From NCBI GenBank assembly GCA_964017185.1, contig OZ024873.1, forward strand, positions 49,524,760 to 49,588,759: a DNA stretch of 64,000 nucleotides, in the 5' to 3' direction. The position numbers and the translations under genes were made by a program. The DNA is from Rugalucina vietnamica. Its lineage: Eukaryota > Mollusca > Bivalvia > Lucinida > Lucinidae. Below the pieces are notes generated by a model, which worked only from the letters and a program-made list of their open reading frames with translations, searched no databases and was not told the origin of the DNA. Positions 28,557-42,200 of the stretch are shown here, in pieces (positions within the stretch are counted from its first letter, which is position 1; every line of letters begins with the position of its first letter).

Positions 28557-28781
28557 CATCAGGAAAACATGTCTGTGCAATGAATACTCCCTTAAACCCC
28601 ACTTTTATATAGAAAAACTGGGGTATGCAGGGGTATACCTATTTTTCTTATTTTTGCTCAAAACATAGATTGTGGGTACACGTTAGAACCGCCTCGCCAT
28701 ATCCACAGTTTTCTACTGAAAATTTTCAATTTTTACAACTCAAAAAATCTCCATATATTGCATGGGCAAGTTTTCATAATG
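28557..28781. mobile_element. Palindromic MITE P1, copy 8
   Basis: It has both ends but only the left inner arm. It is flanked on each side by a copy of an 85-bp host sequence (28471-28555 and 28784-28869). Confidence 0.75.
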
Positions 28782-28931
28782 AAGTTATTTCGTTTCAAAT
28801 CTACTTTCTCGTGATTTCATGAATTCAAATCTCACATGAAAAGTTATCGCATTTTTTTCGTGATTTTTAAACACATTACACACAAGTAACAAAATCTGTA
28901 CGTTGTTCATTTTGTGCCTTTGGCCAGAAGT

Positions 28932-29047
28932 TTATTCATTTAGTTTTGTTTGTTTGTTTTTCTGTAACTCCCGTTTCCTGTTTTCGACCATTTTCTTCAG
29001 ATCCTTCAATGCCTGTCTTCCATGTCCCCGCTGCTTGATGCGGCTAA
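28932..29047 (-). CDS. Locus A terminal exon: basic tail
   Basis: Acceptor gtttctttcaacag precedes a 116-nt coding part in phase 1, SRIKQRGHGRQALKDLKK then MVENRKRELQKNKQTKLNE and TAA. The peptide is strongly basic with heptad-like Leu spacing, so a short helix is plausible. The AATAAA hexamer overlaps the stop codon (28931-28936, minus). Confidence 0.78.
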
Positions 29048-32000
29048 CTGTTGAAAGAAACAAAAGCATCGTATGACACATTATTATTTTAAAATCGTAT
29101 ACGTATATCAGGAAACCATGTCAATAAAAAGTACACTCACTTTACCTCACTTTTAAATAGTAAAATTGGGGTTTACAGTGGTATACATATACATGTACCT
29201 ATATTTCTTATTTGTGATCCAAAACATTGATTATGGATAGCCACAATCAATGTTTTGAGCAAACATACTAAAATTATGAAACTTTTCAAATTAAATTTTT
29301 CAATTTTTAATGCTTATAGAATTCCTCTGTATATTGCATGGGCAAGTTTTCGTTATGCAAACAAAGGTTTAGCATTGTTCTCGGTATCACCCAAATACCG
29401 GCAAATGTTAAGAGTACAAGACAGTGTTCGGTAGAACCACCACCACCAACAACAACAAAAAGATAATTCACAGCATAACTGTCTTGGAATGACCAGTAGG
29501 GCTAAAATCGACTTTACGTTGCCAGAACCATCTCCCTAGTCTGCTGGGATTTTACAGATAATTGTGTGGCTTTTATATACTTCCTTGCATACAGACAGCA
29601 TACGACATGCCGTGTGAGATACTCAATATAGTTTCCTTTATTACATGTACGTAGGAAACTTTACCATAAATAACCACACTGAAACGGTTAGTAATAGAAA
29701 ATTACTGGAGGTTGGGGCATTTGCAAGTTAAAGTACATATTGATAGAAGCAGTGTGCTGGGTCATAACATCTAAATTTATTTGGGATATAAATATTAGAA
29801 ATAAAGCTATCTAGAACAAAATGTTTTTTTCTTTTCTTTTTCTTTCTTTTATTCCAAAACAACGCTTTACAGCCTTTCATTTTCAGATTGCATTGAAGAA
29901 TTTGTGCTAGTAATAAATGAATAATCCACCCCTCGGGCCACGGCTTCAAACAGTGACCCCTGGGACACCAGTATCATTAATCCTTTTAACAAAACCATGA
30001 TAGATTCTTATGATATGAATACAATTATATTTACAGAATGTACTTACTTGTTCTTTTCCACGTACTGTATGGATCTGAAAGAGGCAGTACTTCAAAGTTC
30101 AAGTTATCATTCACACCAATTCAATCTTGTAATCTTAAGAAACACCCTAAATATCTTATGGCAATCACTTTTATATTTCTGTAGTGCCCATGCGTTAGAT
30201 TAACGGCTTTTCGTACTAGCGTAACTTAGATTTAATGACCTTCATGATGCGTGGAATAACTGCAATGATACTGACTTGATATTTGCCCACTTGAAAACGG
30301 TAAAAGTTTGACACGTCATATTGTTATTTCAAACTGAGAAATGCTTTAGACTGTTTTTTAGTTCTTTTATCTAGGGATCATGCACTCAAGACCAGTTTGT
30401 AGTGGTTGTAAACGGCATTGCTCAGGTTTCTCCCATTGCCCCCTTTCACCAAACGAATTTTTGTCGTTCCTGACCCTAGGCCGGGTTATAGTTGGGGAAC
30501 CAAGGCGTGAAATGGGCTAACCCTTGCACCCGAAAGCCCTACGACTTTATTATATATGGTTGAAAAGGTATTTATATGGTGTATCTGAAACCACTGTATA
30601 GAAAACATGATCGACTTGCATAACGACGCAGCATGCATTTTTCTACGGTAGCCCATGAAGTACTTGTGAAAAATTATATTTATAAACTATCGAATAACTT
30701 TTATCAAGATTGAGTAAATCGGCTTAAATTCGTTTCATATAATGGCTGGTATATACTTCAACATGCCTATCAAGGATGGTTCATTGCATGCAGTGGTTGT
30801 CGTTTTATAGGCGTTTGATCGAGCGAACCCCGATTTGGCAATTTTATCTTTACCTTTATTTGCCTCAGATTCCATCAAAAATGCATTTCTGGCTCAAAAG
30901 TGCATTTTATGATTGTTTCAAAATATTTTGAAATCAATCATTGCAAAAATAAATCAGGTTGATACGTCTTTGATGTTTTTTCACAAAAATGTTCAAAAAC
31001 TGATTTTTTAACACAATTTTTGTGTGTTTCCAATTTAATGTGTTTGACAACCGTATATCGCCAGAATGACGTTTGTGTGTAAATATAAGTTAATGGCGTT
31101 TTTTCTCAAACATTACTGTGGCAAGAAAGGAGAGTCAAATTATGGAAAAAATGTGGTTAGTGTATTTTTTGTATTTTTACGTTTTTTTTTCTACATTTTG
31201 TCGAGTCAAACAATACAATAAGTTGTATAAATCCATAAAATATCCTGCTATGTTCTTTTTATATACAATTTCTAACAACCTCAAGTAGCTGAATTGCAGT
31301 CTATAGCAATTTATAATATATAACATTACGAACTGATTTTCAACATGTGTGTCCTCCATCCCCACCCCACCCCCACATTTTAGCGCATTGAAATACACAT
31401 AATGTGTTTTACACCAGAAAGGAAACCATCAACTCTTCAAGGAGTCTAAAGATAAAACTTATTATTTTCAATTTGTACCTTTCAGCGCCATTGTCGCCGT
31501 ATGACAGTTTTTGAATTCGGTTATATCTTAAATATCCTATAAAACAAGTATAAGCTTTAACAAAAAGCTTGGTCTAGGCTTCGCATATATAAACTAGAAT
31601 GTCAAAAAATCTGACCATTCTCCCATTTCATCGTGGTTCATGTGACTGAAATAAAACGCTGCGCGGTCAAAGCATTCATATCTGACAACCGACCGTCACA
31701 ATACTGTCGGTTCATTTCATTCCGTTGTGGCTTGGATAGAATGGCTACACGGCAGGTGGGCGCGGTCAAAGCTTTCATACCTGACCATATAGCGTCACAA
31801 TACCGTCGGTTCATTTCATTCCGTTGTTGCTTAGATAGAATGCAATCATGCACCAGTTCCACGAATTAACAATTTGCCCCATTTTTGGTACCTACTGCAC
31901 CATTGGTAAAAAGAGAGGTTTGCATTGGTGTTTTGGTTGTTTACACGGTCCTTAGCGAAACGACCCGGAATTCTACTAACACGATGGTCAAGCCACTAGA

Positions 32001-32669
32001 CTCAAACGTGCAGTTGCAGTGCAGTTGCAGTTGTAGAGAGGTGTATGAGTTATCTTGTAAGTAGGTAGAGTAGTCTACGCGCTGGCGCGTAGACAATCAC
32101 AGTATGCAAATCGTGCACATCAACAGATCAAAACCTTGTTGTTCCGTTCATTCTATGACACATATTGACAAAAAGTGACTTTAATACCTCTGGCTGGGAG
32201 ACAAAACGATTTTTTTTCTAAACGTTTGAATAAAACATAACTTATTTCTCAGAGCGAAATTGGTTAATGATTTATATCCAAAAAGCAGGTATTCTTACAA
32301 AAGAACTGTTAGGTCTTAGTTTACTACCAAGAAAAAACAAATCATACAACAAAACGACCATTGGTCCTGAGGACGCTGACTTCAGATTTGGTCTTAAAAA
32401 TCACATTTTACCGACATGGCATTGGCCATGAACGCTCACATAACTTCAATGACTCGGAATTAAATTGTCTGTATCTACATGTACATGTACCAATTTTTCA
32501 GGTCACAGGCTACGGAATACTCTGAAAAATCCATTGCTTATACTTTTCTCCATTGAAAAGCTTATGTATCTTAATTTAACTTTGCCGGTAAATAGGTAAA
32601 GGTGAACCTGAGGTAATAATTTATTCAAACTATGATGGGCTGATGTCCCGATATTACATTCCAAAATTG

Positions 32670-32716
<47 letters not shown>

Positions 32717-35700
32717 ACGATCAGGAAAAGGCACAATCAGAAACAGAATCCCTCTCCAAAAACCGAGGTGGGAAAAAAACTAAATTAACAATCAGGCACC
32801 ATGCAAACATATCGTAAGCCGAATGAGCAGCTATTTTACTAATAGGTGGCCACTCAGTTACCTAAACTAAAAATATGAAAACATACATAAGGCACAAACA
32901 GCACAAAAATATTAACACCAAGACATAAAACAATACATTGGTCCACTTGTTCCATAGAAGAAGATGTCAATGGTTTTTAGCATATATGGGCAAGGTAGCC
33001 ATTTTTGTCAGGTGACCTGGATCATTTTTGTAAGTTTCTCCCCATTCCTATGAAGGCTCACTGCTCTTGAAGGATCTCAGTTTTAATTTTTATTTGCTAT
33101 AACTGCAGCTGGTGTTGTGCCGTGTGGCGGCCCTAAAAAGTCTCCCCGTACATCATCCATAGTGCAGGTTATATTTTCGTTTTGGTCCTTTGAGATATCA
33201 GCGAGGATATTCTGAGAAATCAGAAATTTATCATTGGTTAAGATTCATTTTCTAACCAATGTTTAACACATTTTGCCCATTTAGATAATACTAGTCTTTG
33301 TATCGACTACCCTGTTGAAAGTTGCAAAATTTCAGTAATTCTATTTGGCTGCAGGGTCACTGACGAGACTTTAATAGTCGAAAATCCCCTTTCTCATTAA
33401 TATGTTCGCTGCTGTTGAAGGATCTCAGTTTTAATTTTTATCCACGTAAAATTTGGCTTTAATCGGCCAAAAGATATGTAGAAAAATAAATTGTAATTTA
33501 AATATACATGTGAATGATCTTTGATCTAGTTAAGGTAAATGCATTGTCCTTGAATACTCACACATGATAACCTCATTTACTTAATAATGTGTCTGAATTT
33601 ACCAACTTTCAGGTCAGGATACGAAACTTTCTAAATACCCTGTGTTCGTATTTTTCAATTGAACAAATAATGTTACCCATTTTCACCTTGCCGTTAAAGA
33701 GGCCAAGGTCCACCCAACAGTATGATATATATAAACGTTTGGTCAGAGTCTTCGATGCGACATACCAAGTTTTGTTGAAATCGATTAACCCGTTCTGGAG
33801 AAGAAGATTTTAAAGGTTTATATTATGACATGTAGCTATCTTGATTATGTGGCCTGGATCATTCATACAATTTTCGATCCCATTTTCTAAGGATACTCAA
33901 CATGAAGTTTGGCTATAACTGACCAAGTGGTTTCGGAGGAGAAGATCTTAGAAAATGGTAGACGACGACGGACAGACCAACAAACACCGGGCACCTGCCT
34001 ATCCTATTAGCACACCTTGTGAGCTAAAAGCAACGTTTAAAACGTGAAAATCTCTTAAAAAAACAGCTTACTAAATTTTAGCGCACAGACGGCTGCCCAT
34101 ACTTCTAAATGCATTTTAGTTCTCACATAGTTCTCATTATAACAGCATTATATTAGATCAACATAATACACTGTACAGTGTATGTCATCTCACATAGCGA
34201 GTGTGCATGAAGGATTATAATCATGGAAACTTCAACGGCGTTCCATACACAATGCATTGTTTCATCGAAATGCAATTCGCAGCGCATATCTATACAGTGA
34301 TTCCATATCAAGCACTGTTCAGGCTATCGGTATACAAAAATTCAGCTGTAGGGCGCTCGGGTGCAATTTTTCTGTTATTTTGCAAGATACGCGATTTCGG
34401 TTCCCCAATTATTAAGTGTCGTGCATTTTGCAGTAGGAACATATGGCACGGTGAGAGCTACGATGAACCGTCTTCGGTCTAGTGGGCGGGTAATGATCCA
34501 TTAAAGTTGTGATATCATTGCAAAAACTCGAGAATACATCCCTTTTCTAAACTTTTAGACTCTTATACACACAGAAGAAGGATTTCTGGTTTGAGCACCT
34601 AAGGCACGGCAAAACCTTAATTGCTATGAAAGTACGTAGTTACATCACAGAGATCTGACAATTCCAGATAATATCAGTTGCTGAGAAATAATAGTAAAAA
34701 TTGGATCTTAAGAACCGTTCGGAGTGGAAATGTCGTGTATTTAAAGAATACAGGTGCGTTCACTTATTAATATACCCCTGCGATATTCACAAATAAATTG
34801 ACAACTTTTCTTGTTTTTGAACAATCGTCACTGGCAAGAAATAGACAATTGGATGAATTTGTTCATATAATGTGTTAAGTATGTCTATAAATATTTACTC
34901 TGTATATAAAACATCCAGATCGTTTGATGTTGTATGCCTAAATTGATAACATAACATATGGAGCCAAATTTTTAACAAAAAATTCCTTGATATTCGAGTT
35001 TCAAAGATTCCACAAGGAACCATGGTTAATGGTTTGTAATTTTGTTTGTATATTATGAAAGAATAGCCATTTTTTGTACCACGGCTGAAAATTTGGTGTC
35101 TTTATGAGCACTATTAACAGAGTTACATCCTGATTTTCATTTTTGTACATTTTAGAATTCCATGATAAAGCGGTTGTTACAATATAAAACTCAGCACGTC
35201 AGTGTTATTTTGAAGAAAACAAATATTCTACTAGGGCGTTTATTCGACCAAAGCTTGCTAGTGGGTTCCTTCATGTAAGGTTAGCATGTCTTAAAGCACT
35301 ATGGAGTCACCCATGACTTTTTATACTGCCAAAACGTGGGTTGTCATTTCATCATACAATTCATGATTGTTTCCTAAGCGCCGCAGGGCTAAGTGTGCTA
35401 AATTTATTGTTGGGCAATGACTCAAATTTCCTCTTCGTGATATTCCAAACCTCTTCTATAACGATTAAGTCACGGAAATTAACATGCCAATAAAGGATGT
35501 CAAAATGGTACATGTATTCATCCCTATTACTAATATTAGAGGAACGTCTGTTTTTGAATGTCCTGGTGATTTCCTTTATTTTATGCCTAAACAAGAGGAT
35601 TTAAATATCATGCATATGAGCAGTGAAAGATAGCTTAAGTATGAAAGTTTCTCTGTGAAAGTCCCAGTCCCCTATGGTATTCTGTGCCGAGAAACAAACC

Positions 35701-38700
35701 ATGAATTGTATGATGAAATGTCAACCCACTTTTTGGCAAAATACAAAGCCATATGTGACTCCACATTGCCTTAAGGCACGCTTACCTGATAATAGAACCC
35801 ACTAGCAAGTTTTGTTCGAAAAACTGTTCTGGTAGAATATTGGTTTTCTTGCAAAATAAAACTGACATGCTTAGTTTTATATTGCAAGAACCGTTTTACT
35901 ACGAAATTCTAAAATGCACAATAAATAAAAATCAGGGTGTAATTCTGTAAATAGTGTTCATAAAGACACCAAATTTTCAGCCGTAGTACAAAAATGGCTA
36001 TTATTTCATAGTTTATGAACAAAATTACAAACCAGTAGCCATGGTTCCTTGTGGAATCTTTGAAACTCGAACATCAGCGAATTTTTGTTAAAAATTTGGC
36101 TCCATATCTTACGTAATCAATTTAGGCATACCACATCACAAGATCTGGAAGTATTTTATACAAAGTAAATATTTATAGACATACTTAACATATTGTATAA
36201 ACAAAATTATCCAGTTGTCTATTTCTTGCCAGTGACGATTGTTCAAAAACCAGAAAAGTTGTCAATTTATTTGTGAATATCGCAGGGGTATATTAATAAG
36301 TGAACGCACCTGTAGTACTTGAAGGGCAAAATGGAAAACGGGCTTTTAAGTTGGTATAATGATGACCTGCACTAAATAAGTTAACTGTTTGCAATTATTA
36401 ATTATATAAACTCACCACACTCACCTCCAGTATTCGCTCCAGCTGGCTGTTCGAACTCGATGTAATCAAAGAGTTTCCTCAGCGCTACAAGAGATCAAAT
36501 TACTGATACCGTCTGAATGTATAACGAAACATCACCACAAATAAGAATTTCCCTTCATTTTAGACGCAATATTTGACAATATTTGTGAAGTAACATAGAT
36601 GGAAGAAGGCTTAATATGGTTGATAACGATAATCGTATAATCGAGAAAGCTTTTAAATTATTATACGACTTTATCTATTCCATTCTTTTTCAAAATCTTC
36701 CATTTACATGTATAGGCAAAAAAATATATTACTCGTTATTAGTCAGTGGGGACCAATGTACCCCAGTATGGAAGCAAAACACACCAGTATATAAGAAATC
36801 AAAATTAATGTGTTAAAAGTGTGATGGAAATAAAATTAAGTTTCACTTACCTTCATTCAGTATATCTGAAAGAAATATACATTATTCCTTTACGCCAAAT
36901 ATTAAAATCATTCCATACAGCTGACTCACACTTCCCTATATGCATTTGCTATATTTCAGCTTTGATCTACATGTATAAAGAATAAAATTCTTAAAGAACC
37001 AAGATGTAAATTAAATAAATCAAATGTAAAGATATCGAAACAATACGTTTCATCTGTGTCGAAATGACTTTACTGGTGAAAAATATACTCCAGGTTTGCT
37101 AGAGTCTGCAATCATGTTACGGACTTCAACGCTCAAAATAAATGTTTACTGACCAAACTTCTCCAACAGGGCTATCGATATCATAAACTTCGACAAAAAC
37201 ATTTTCTAAATTTTTCGTAGACACTATGAATTGATTTCCAAATATAATGTTGGGTTAAAGACGCTTTTAGATGAGGGCCTTTCGGAACCAGAACTTTATG
37301 GTGACTTGGTTTACAAGTTTAAGAAACCTATTTGGAGGAATGATTCTTCTCTTCAGTTCAGAAAAATCATAACACGTTACAGGCGTATAGGTTATAAATT
37401 GAATGTTATGAGACAGTCTGCATGCTTAGTTTTTAACCTAATCATGGTTGATAATTATGCTGCCTTCTTTAATTGCACGCCGGTTTTGCCTCACAGTATA
37501 CCTCCGACTTCAACGATGATGTCAGGTAATAGATACATACCGGCGAACATAATTTCAACTTGATACGTATTTGGTGATCCACTATAATATCGCTTCCCGA
37601 CCTTATCATCTCTATTTTGGTGGCTTGCAGTCTTGTCGTTTGTTGGTTTGTTGTTGTTAGGGGCATTGGCGTTTTCTGGTTTGTGATTGCTAGCGGTCAT
37701 GTCGTGACTCAGTCCTTTGTTGTCCGGTACATTGACCTCTTTTGGTCTCACGTTCTCTCCAGCTCTTGTGTCTTTTTGAAGAGCTTTCCTTTGAGCATGA
37801 CCGCGACCGCGTCGAAATTGTGACACTGGAATGGTTTTAAAAGATTTTGTCTCAGTTACTCTTTTCAATAGGCTGTGCAATCGGCAGTTCGTGTTAATCT
37901 TCCTGCATACTGTTTTATGCACATTGGTTTCTCACCGCCCCTTACTTGTACGCATTACCTTACCTGTTGCCAAGTCCGCAATAGCTATTTTCGCCGATCA
38001 GTACCTTTGAACATTCTGCGCTTAAGATCAAATTTATCAGATTTAGATTCAGATGAGCTCATTTATCATTTGTACACTGTCAGATAACCGAATGTAGGTT
38101 TCTTCAATTCCTGTTCATTGCTCACGATTACCTTCTTCAATTTTATCATTTCATTATATATTAATAATTTTAGCCACATTAAAAAAAAGGAAAAACTTGT
38201 GTGGTGGTTCTTTTTGTTTAATGTCTTGGTGTTTAAATCTTTGTGCTGTTGGCACCTTATGTACGTTTTCATTTTAGTTAAGTCTAGGTAATCGAGTGGC
38301 CACCTATTGGGAAAATAGCTTCTCATTCGGCTTACGATATGTTTCATGGTATAGGTACCTGATTGTTAATTTGTTTTTTCCCACCTCGGTTTTTGGAGCG
38401 GGAATCTTTCTCTGATTGCGCATTTTCCTGATCGTTGCCTACTTGTTCCTCTTTGAAATAGACGCAATATAACATCATTGTAAATGACTTACGTGCTCTC
38501 TTCCATCCGTAGGGCTGCTCTGGAATACCATAACAAAAATCAGCTTTTCAACAACACTCGATGATATATAGAATTATTTGGTTTCGTCTCAAAAACAAAC
38601 AATTTTCTGTATAGCTAAATACCAATTTCATTAAAAAAAATCTAAAAATATGTACCTATACATGTAATGATAGTGATTCATCCAACCAAGAATCAACATA

Positions 38701-39233
38701 TTTAAATCAATTGTACAACTTTGATATGTTTAAGACAAATGTCTTATTTGAAAAAAATCTTCTAACACTGTTGATTCAAAGTGAAACCTTCCGGGGATCA
38801 AATAATAACGAAATTCGCTATTTTTAAGGTTCCAGCCATCTAGTGGCCTTTTTAAGAACATAATCACATATATGCTTACATTTTGAAAAGAAGATGTACT
38901 TATAATCACAGAAAATTAACCATTGCATTCGAATGAATTCTTTCTCATGAGCAACTTCCTACTGACGTCAACCTTTTTCCCTCCAAAGCGTTATTACACC
39001 AAAAGCAAACATCGGGGTAAGTGAGTAGTAAAAGTAAGTAACTACGTTATTTAAAGAGGGTAACCCAATTGGTTTAGCACCAATCTTCCTTGGGGCTCTC
39101 AAGACATAATACATACGAGCAATATGTACAAGCAAAATACAAGCAAAATACAAATTGTCAGGGTTACATGTCAATGAAAAATCAAATAATTAACAAGACA
39201 GACAGACTTACAGACAAACAGCAGACAGACACT

Positions 39234-39298
<65 letters not shown>

Positions 39299-42200
39299 AA
39301 TTAATAATAATAATTTTGTATTTTGTATACCTTATTATTTTCATTTTTCTTGAAACATGTAAATTCATTTCGCCCTTTGCGAGACAGTTCAACAGCTAGT
39401 CACATTGCTTGACTTCCTGTTGCTAGGAACACTGGTAAAGGCCACTTAGCCACGACTCTTAAAACCGTTGCCATGGTTACAGGGAGGTCAAATTAAATGT
39501 ATTCACATTCTTTTCTCACACCGAACACAAAAATGCTTTGTTTAGAATTCAATATAATGTAACTTGAACTGGTTGATATATTTTAAATGACACCAAATAG
39601 AAGTTGGGTAATTGACGAAAATTTATCGATCGAAGGGAAGAAAATGGGGGGTAGAGATACAATTTCTGCTACATTTTAACATATTGTTTGTTTAATCGAT
39701 CATTTACATGCCTTCTGCAAGTGACTCTTTGTAAAGTAATTTCTGTTAAATTCTATTCTCAGGTACTATAATTTGTTGCCTAGCAACCAAAGTCTATGGA
39801 AAATGGATAACACCGACATTGCATAGGTTCTGGCGTTGCTACGCAACAGTTGACATGCATGGGGCTCTACGAACATTCCAGTTGCCGGGAAAGTTCTGCT
39901 TAAGGTGACATTACACAAACATGTAAACAGATAGCTATTCCAAACTGTATGAAAGAAATACCGAAGCTTTATGCTTATTTATTTGATTTTTGAAAAGAAA
40001 TTTTCGTGGCCACGAAACCTTTGCTGCCATTCTATGGTTACTAAGCAACACAAAGTGTAAAGTCCGATTTACATGTAGCTATTATATTCCTTATTCCTTA
40101 ATGCAGATTGAATCAAACTTTCAGAAAATGAAAACCTCTGTCAGATAAAGATTCACAAAAATACGCTACAAATTACACTACTTTTTAATGACTTACTTAT
40201 TTACATCAAAACACAAGCAAATAAATAAATACGTTGAAAAACTTTAGAAAACAGCTAATTTCATCATTATTTAAAACCAACATGATTTAATATGTTTGGT
40301 TATATATATATATATTAGCATATACCTAGTACAAATACCTTGAACGTGTTGCTTAACCTTTGGCAAACATCTGTATTTGTTGTTAGGATTGCTTAAAAAA
40401 AACTATATTCTCAATAATGCGACTCTATGATGGTAAACAATATATGACCACGTGCTTCACATGGCGCTGGAAAAATGTTTAACAAATAAGTGTGTCTCTT
40501 TTCTAGTGTCACGTGAGGTAAAGCGGCGCGGTCAAAGTATTTACACTTTTTATGCATGTATATTATTATATTATTTTTTATTTTTATTTTTATTTTATTT
40601 TTTTTTTAAATTCAGTTTTACGTCCCTTTCAAGATTATTTCAGCTCATATGAGACGGGTCAATCAGTAGGTGGGCGAAAACGGGAGAGCCACGAGAAAAA
40701 CCACCTGGCACACCCGCAAGCAGATTTTGGCTTGTCTCACATGTGGCCAGATTATATCAATACTTAATCTACAAACAATAACGATGGTTAATATACTGAG
40801 AGGATCTAGAAACTTAAGTTTTTTTAATTATTAAACTTTGGGTTGGAACCCCGTAAGAATCGATTTAAACATTCCAGTAATTATTTTACTGACCGTCTGA
40901 AGGCGATTCTGCTGTGACTAATCTTTTTATTGCAGGAAAGAAACTACCAGAGTTGTAAAACCCGATTTTACGGAGCCCAACCACCAAACTATCGGAAGTT
41001 TGAAACTTAAGTTTCTAGTTCCTCTCAGTGAAACTTACCGTACATCCCGATTTGATATTCATACTCCAAATTCATGGCTAAAAATTGAACACAAACACGT
41101 TACGAGGAAACATGACATTGAAGTCCCGCTATTCTGAAATGTTGGAATCTATAATGACAAGGTTTCAACAACCTGTTCGAGACATAAAAGTGATTATGGA
41201 ATATTACTATAATAATTAAGGCAGTGCAAAAAATAATTCCCATTCTCAAACTTATGGAGCTATAAATACTCACGGTCTTGGAAAAAAAAAGTGGCCTTAT
41301 TAATCACATTTCTTTCATATTATATTCATTTTATACGAAATACGAAAACAATGTTTTGAATCGAAGAGAACAATCAGGGTCTGCTTAGTGTTGTAAGCCA
41401 TGCACGTTTTGTGTTTTCTGTTTTTTCTGGTCCCAATTGTTCAAAATTAACGACATCGTTAGTTAACGATTCGTGAAAATTTCAAACATAAATATTACAA
41501 ATACGCTGGTATTTTGGTTGATTAAATATGAGACTCCTTTGCATGACAAAGGATTCTCACATTTTAACAATTTTAACAACAAAATGACAGTGTATTTGCT
41601 TATGTAGTCTGCATTTACAACCAAGTTGAGGTCTCGACGGTGACGTTAAGCTAACGAAGTTTTGAACAACTGGCCTCAGGTGTTCTAGCCGTTAGCTATC
41701 ACCAGAGATGATTAACCTTTTGGCATCCCTTGCCAGGCAAAGGGTTTCTTCAGAAATGGTATGTGCCGAGGGCGTCTTAGAAAACAGTATACAAGAATTT
41801 TATTGTGTAAATAAAGGCCACCGGCCCACAATACAATATATCGCAAACAATTCAGCGAGCAAAATCATAAGGGCTACTAAGATACTCGATGTCACTTTTA
41901 TCAGTGTTCATTTTTTTAAATGAGTTTAATCTCGGATCCAAAATTTGCATGGTCGAACTGTGGTTCAGCGTCCTACAACTATGGTTATGTCGGGACATTG
42001 CCTTCATTATATGGTACTTGCATCCAAAATTAGGATATCGTGACACCCAAAACGTGCCTCAAATATAACCACCCATCTAAGCCAATATGACTTATATGCG
42101 TAGATCAGTGGTTTGACTTGGAACCACCTGGGCAGGGTTTAGACCGGAGCGGTTAACCAGTAATTAGATGGACAGTCCGAGTTGCGAAGAAGTTTTGCCT

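Noticed and set aside
32165..32185. Possible 6-nt minus exon (acceptor tctcccag)
   Set aside because: The donor (gtatta) is poor and there is no support for joining it to locus A.
33550..33562. Strong donor gtgagtat on the minus strand
   Set aside because: No acceptable acceptor or open exon lies upstream of it.
39219..39238. Possible 20-nt minus exon after the (CT)n tract, with donor gtaagt
   Set aside because: Twenty bases break the phase-1 rule, and the pyrimidine tract is simply the microsatellite.
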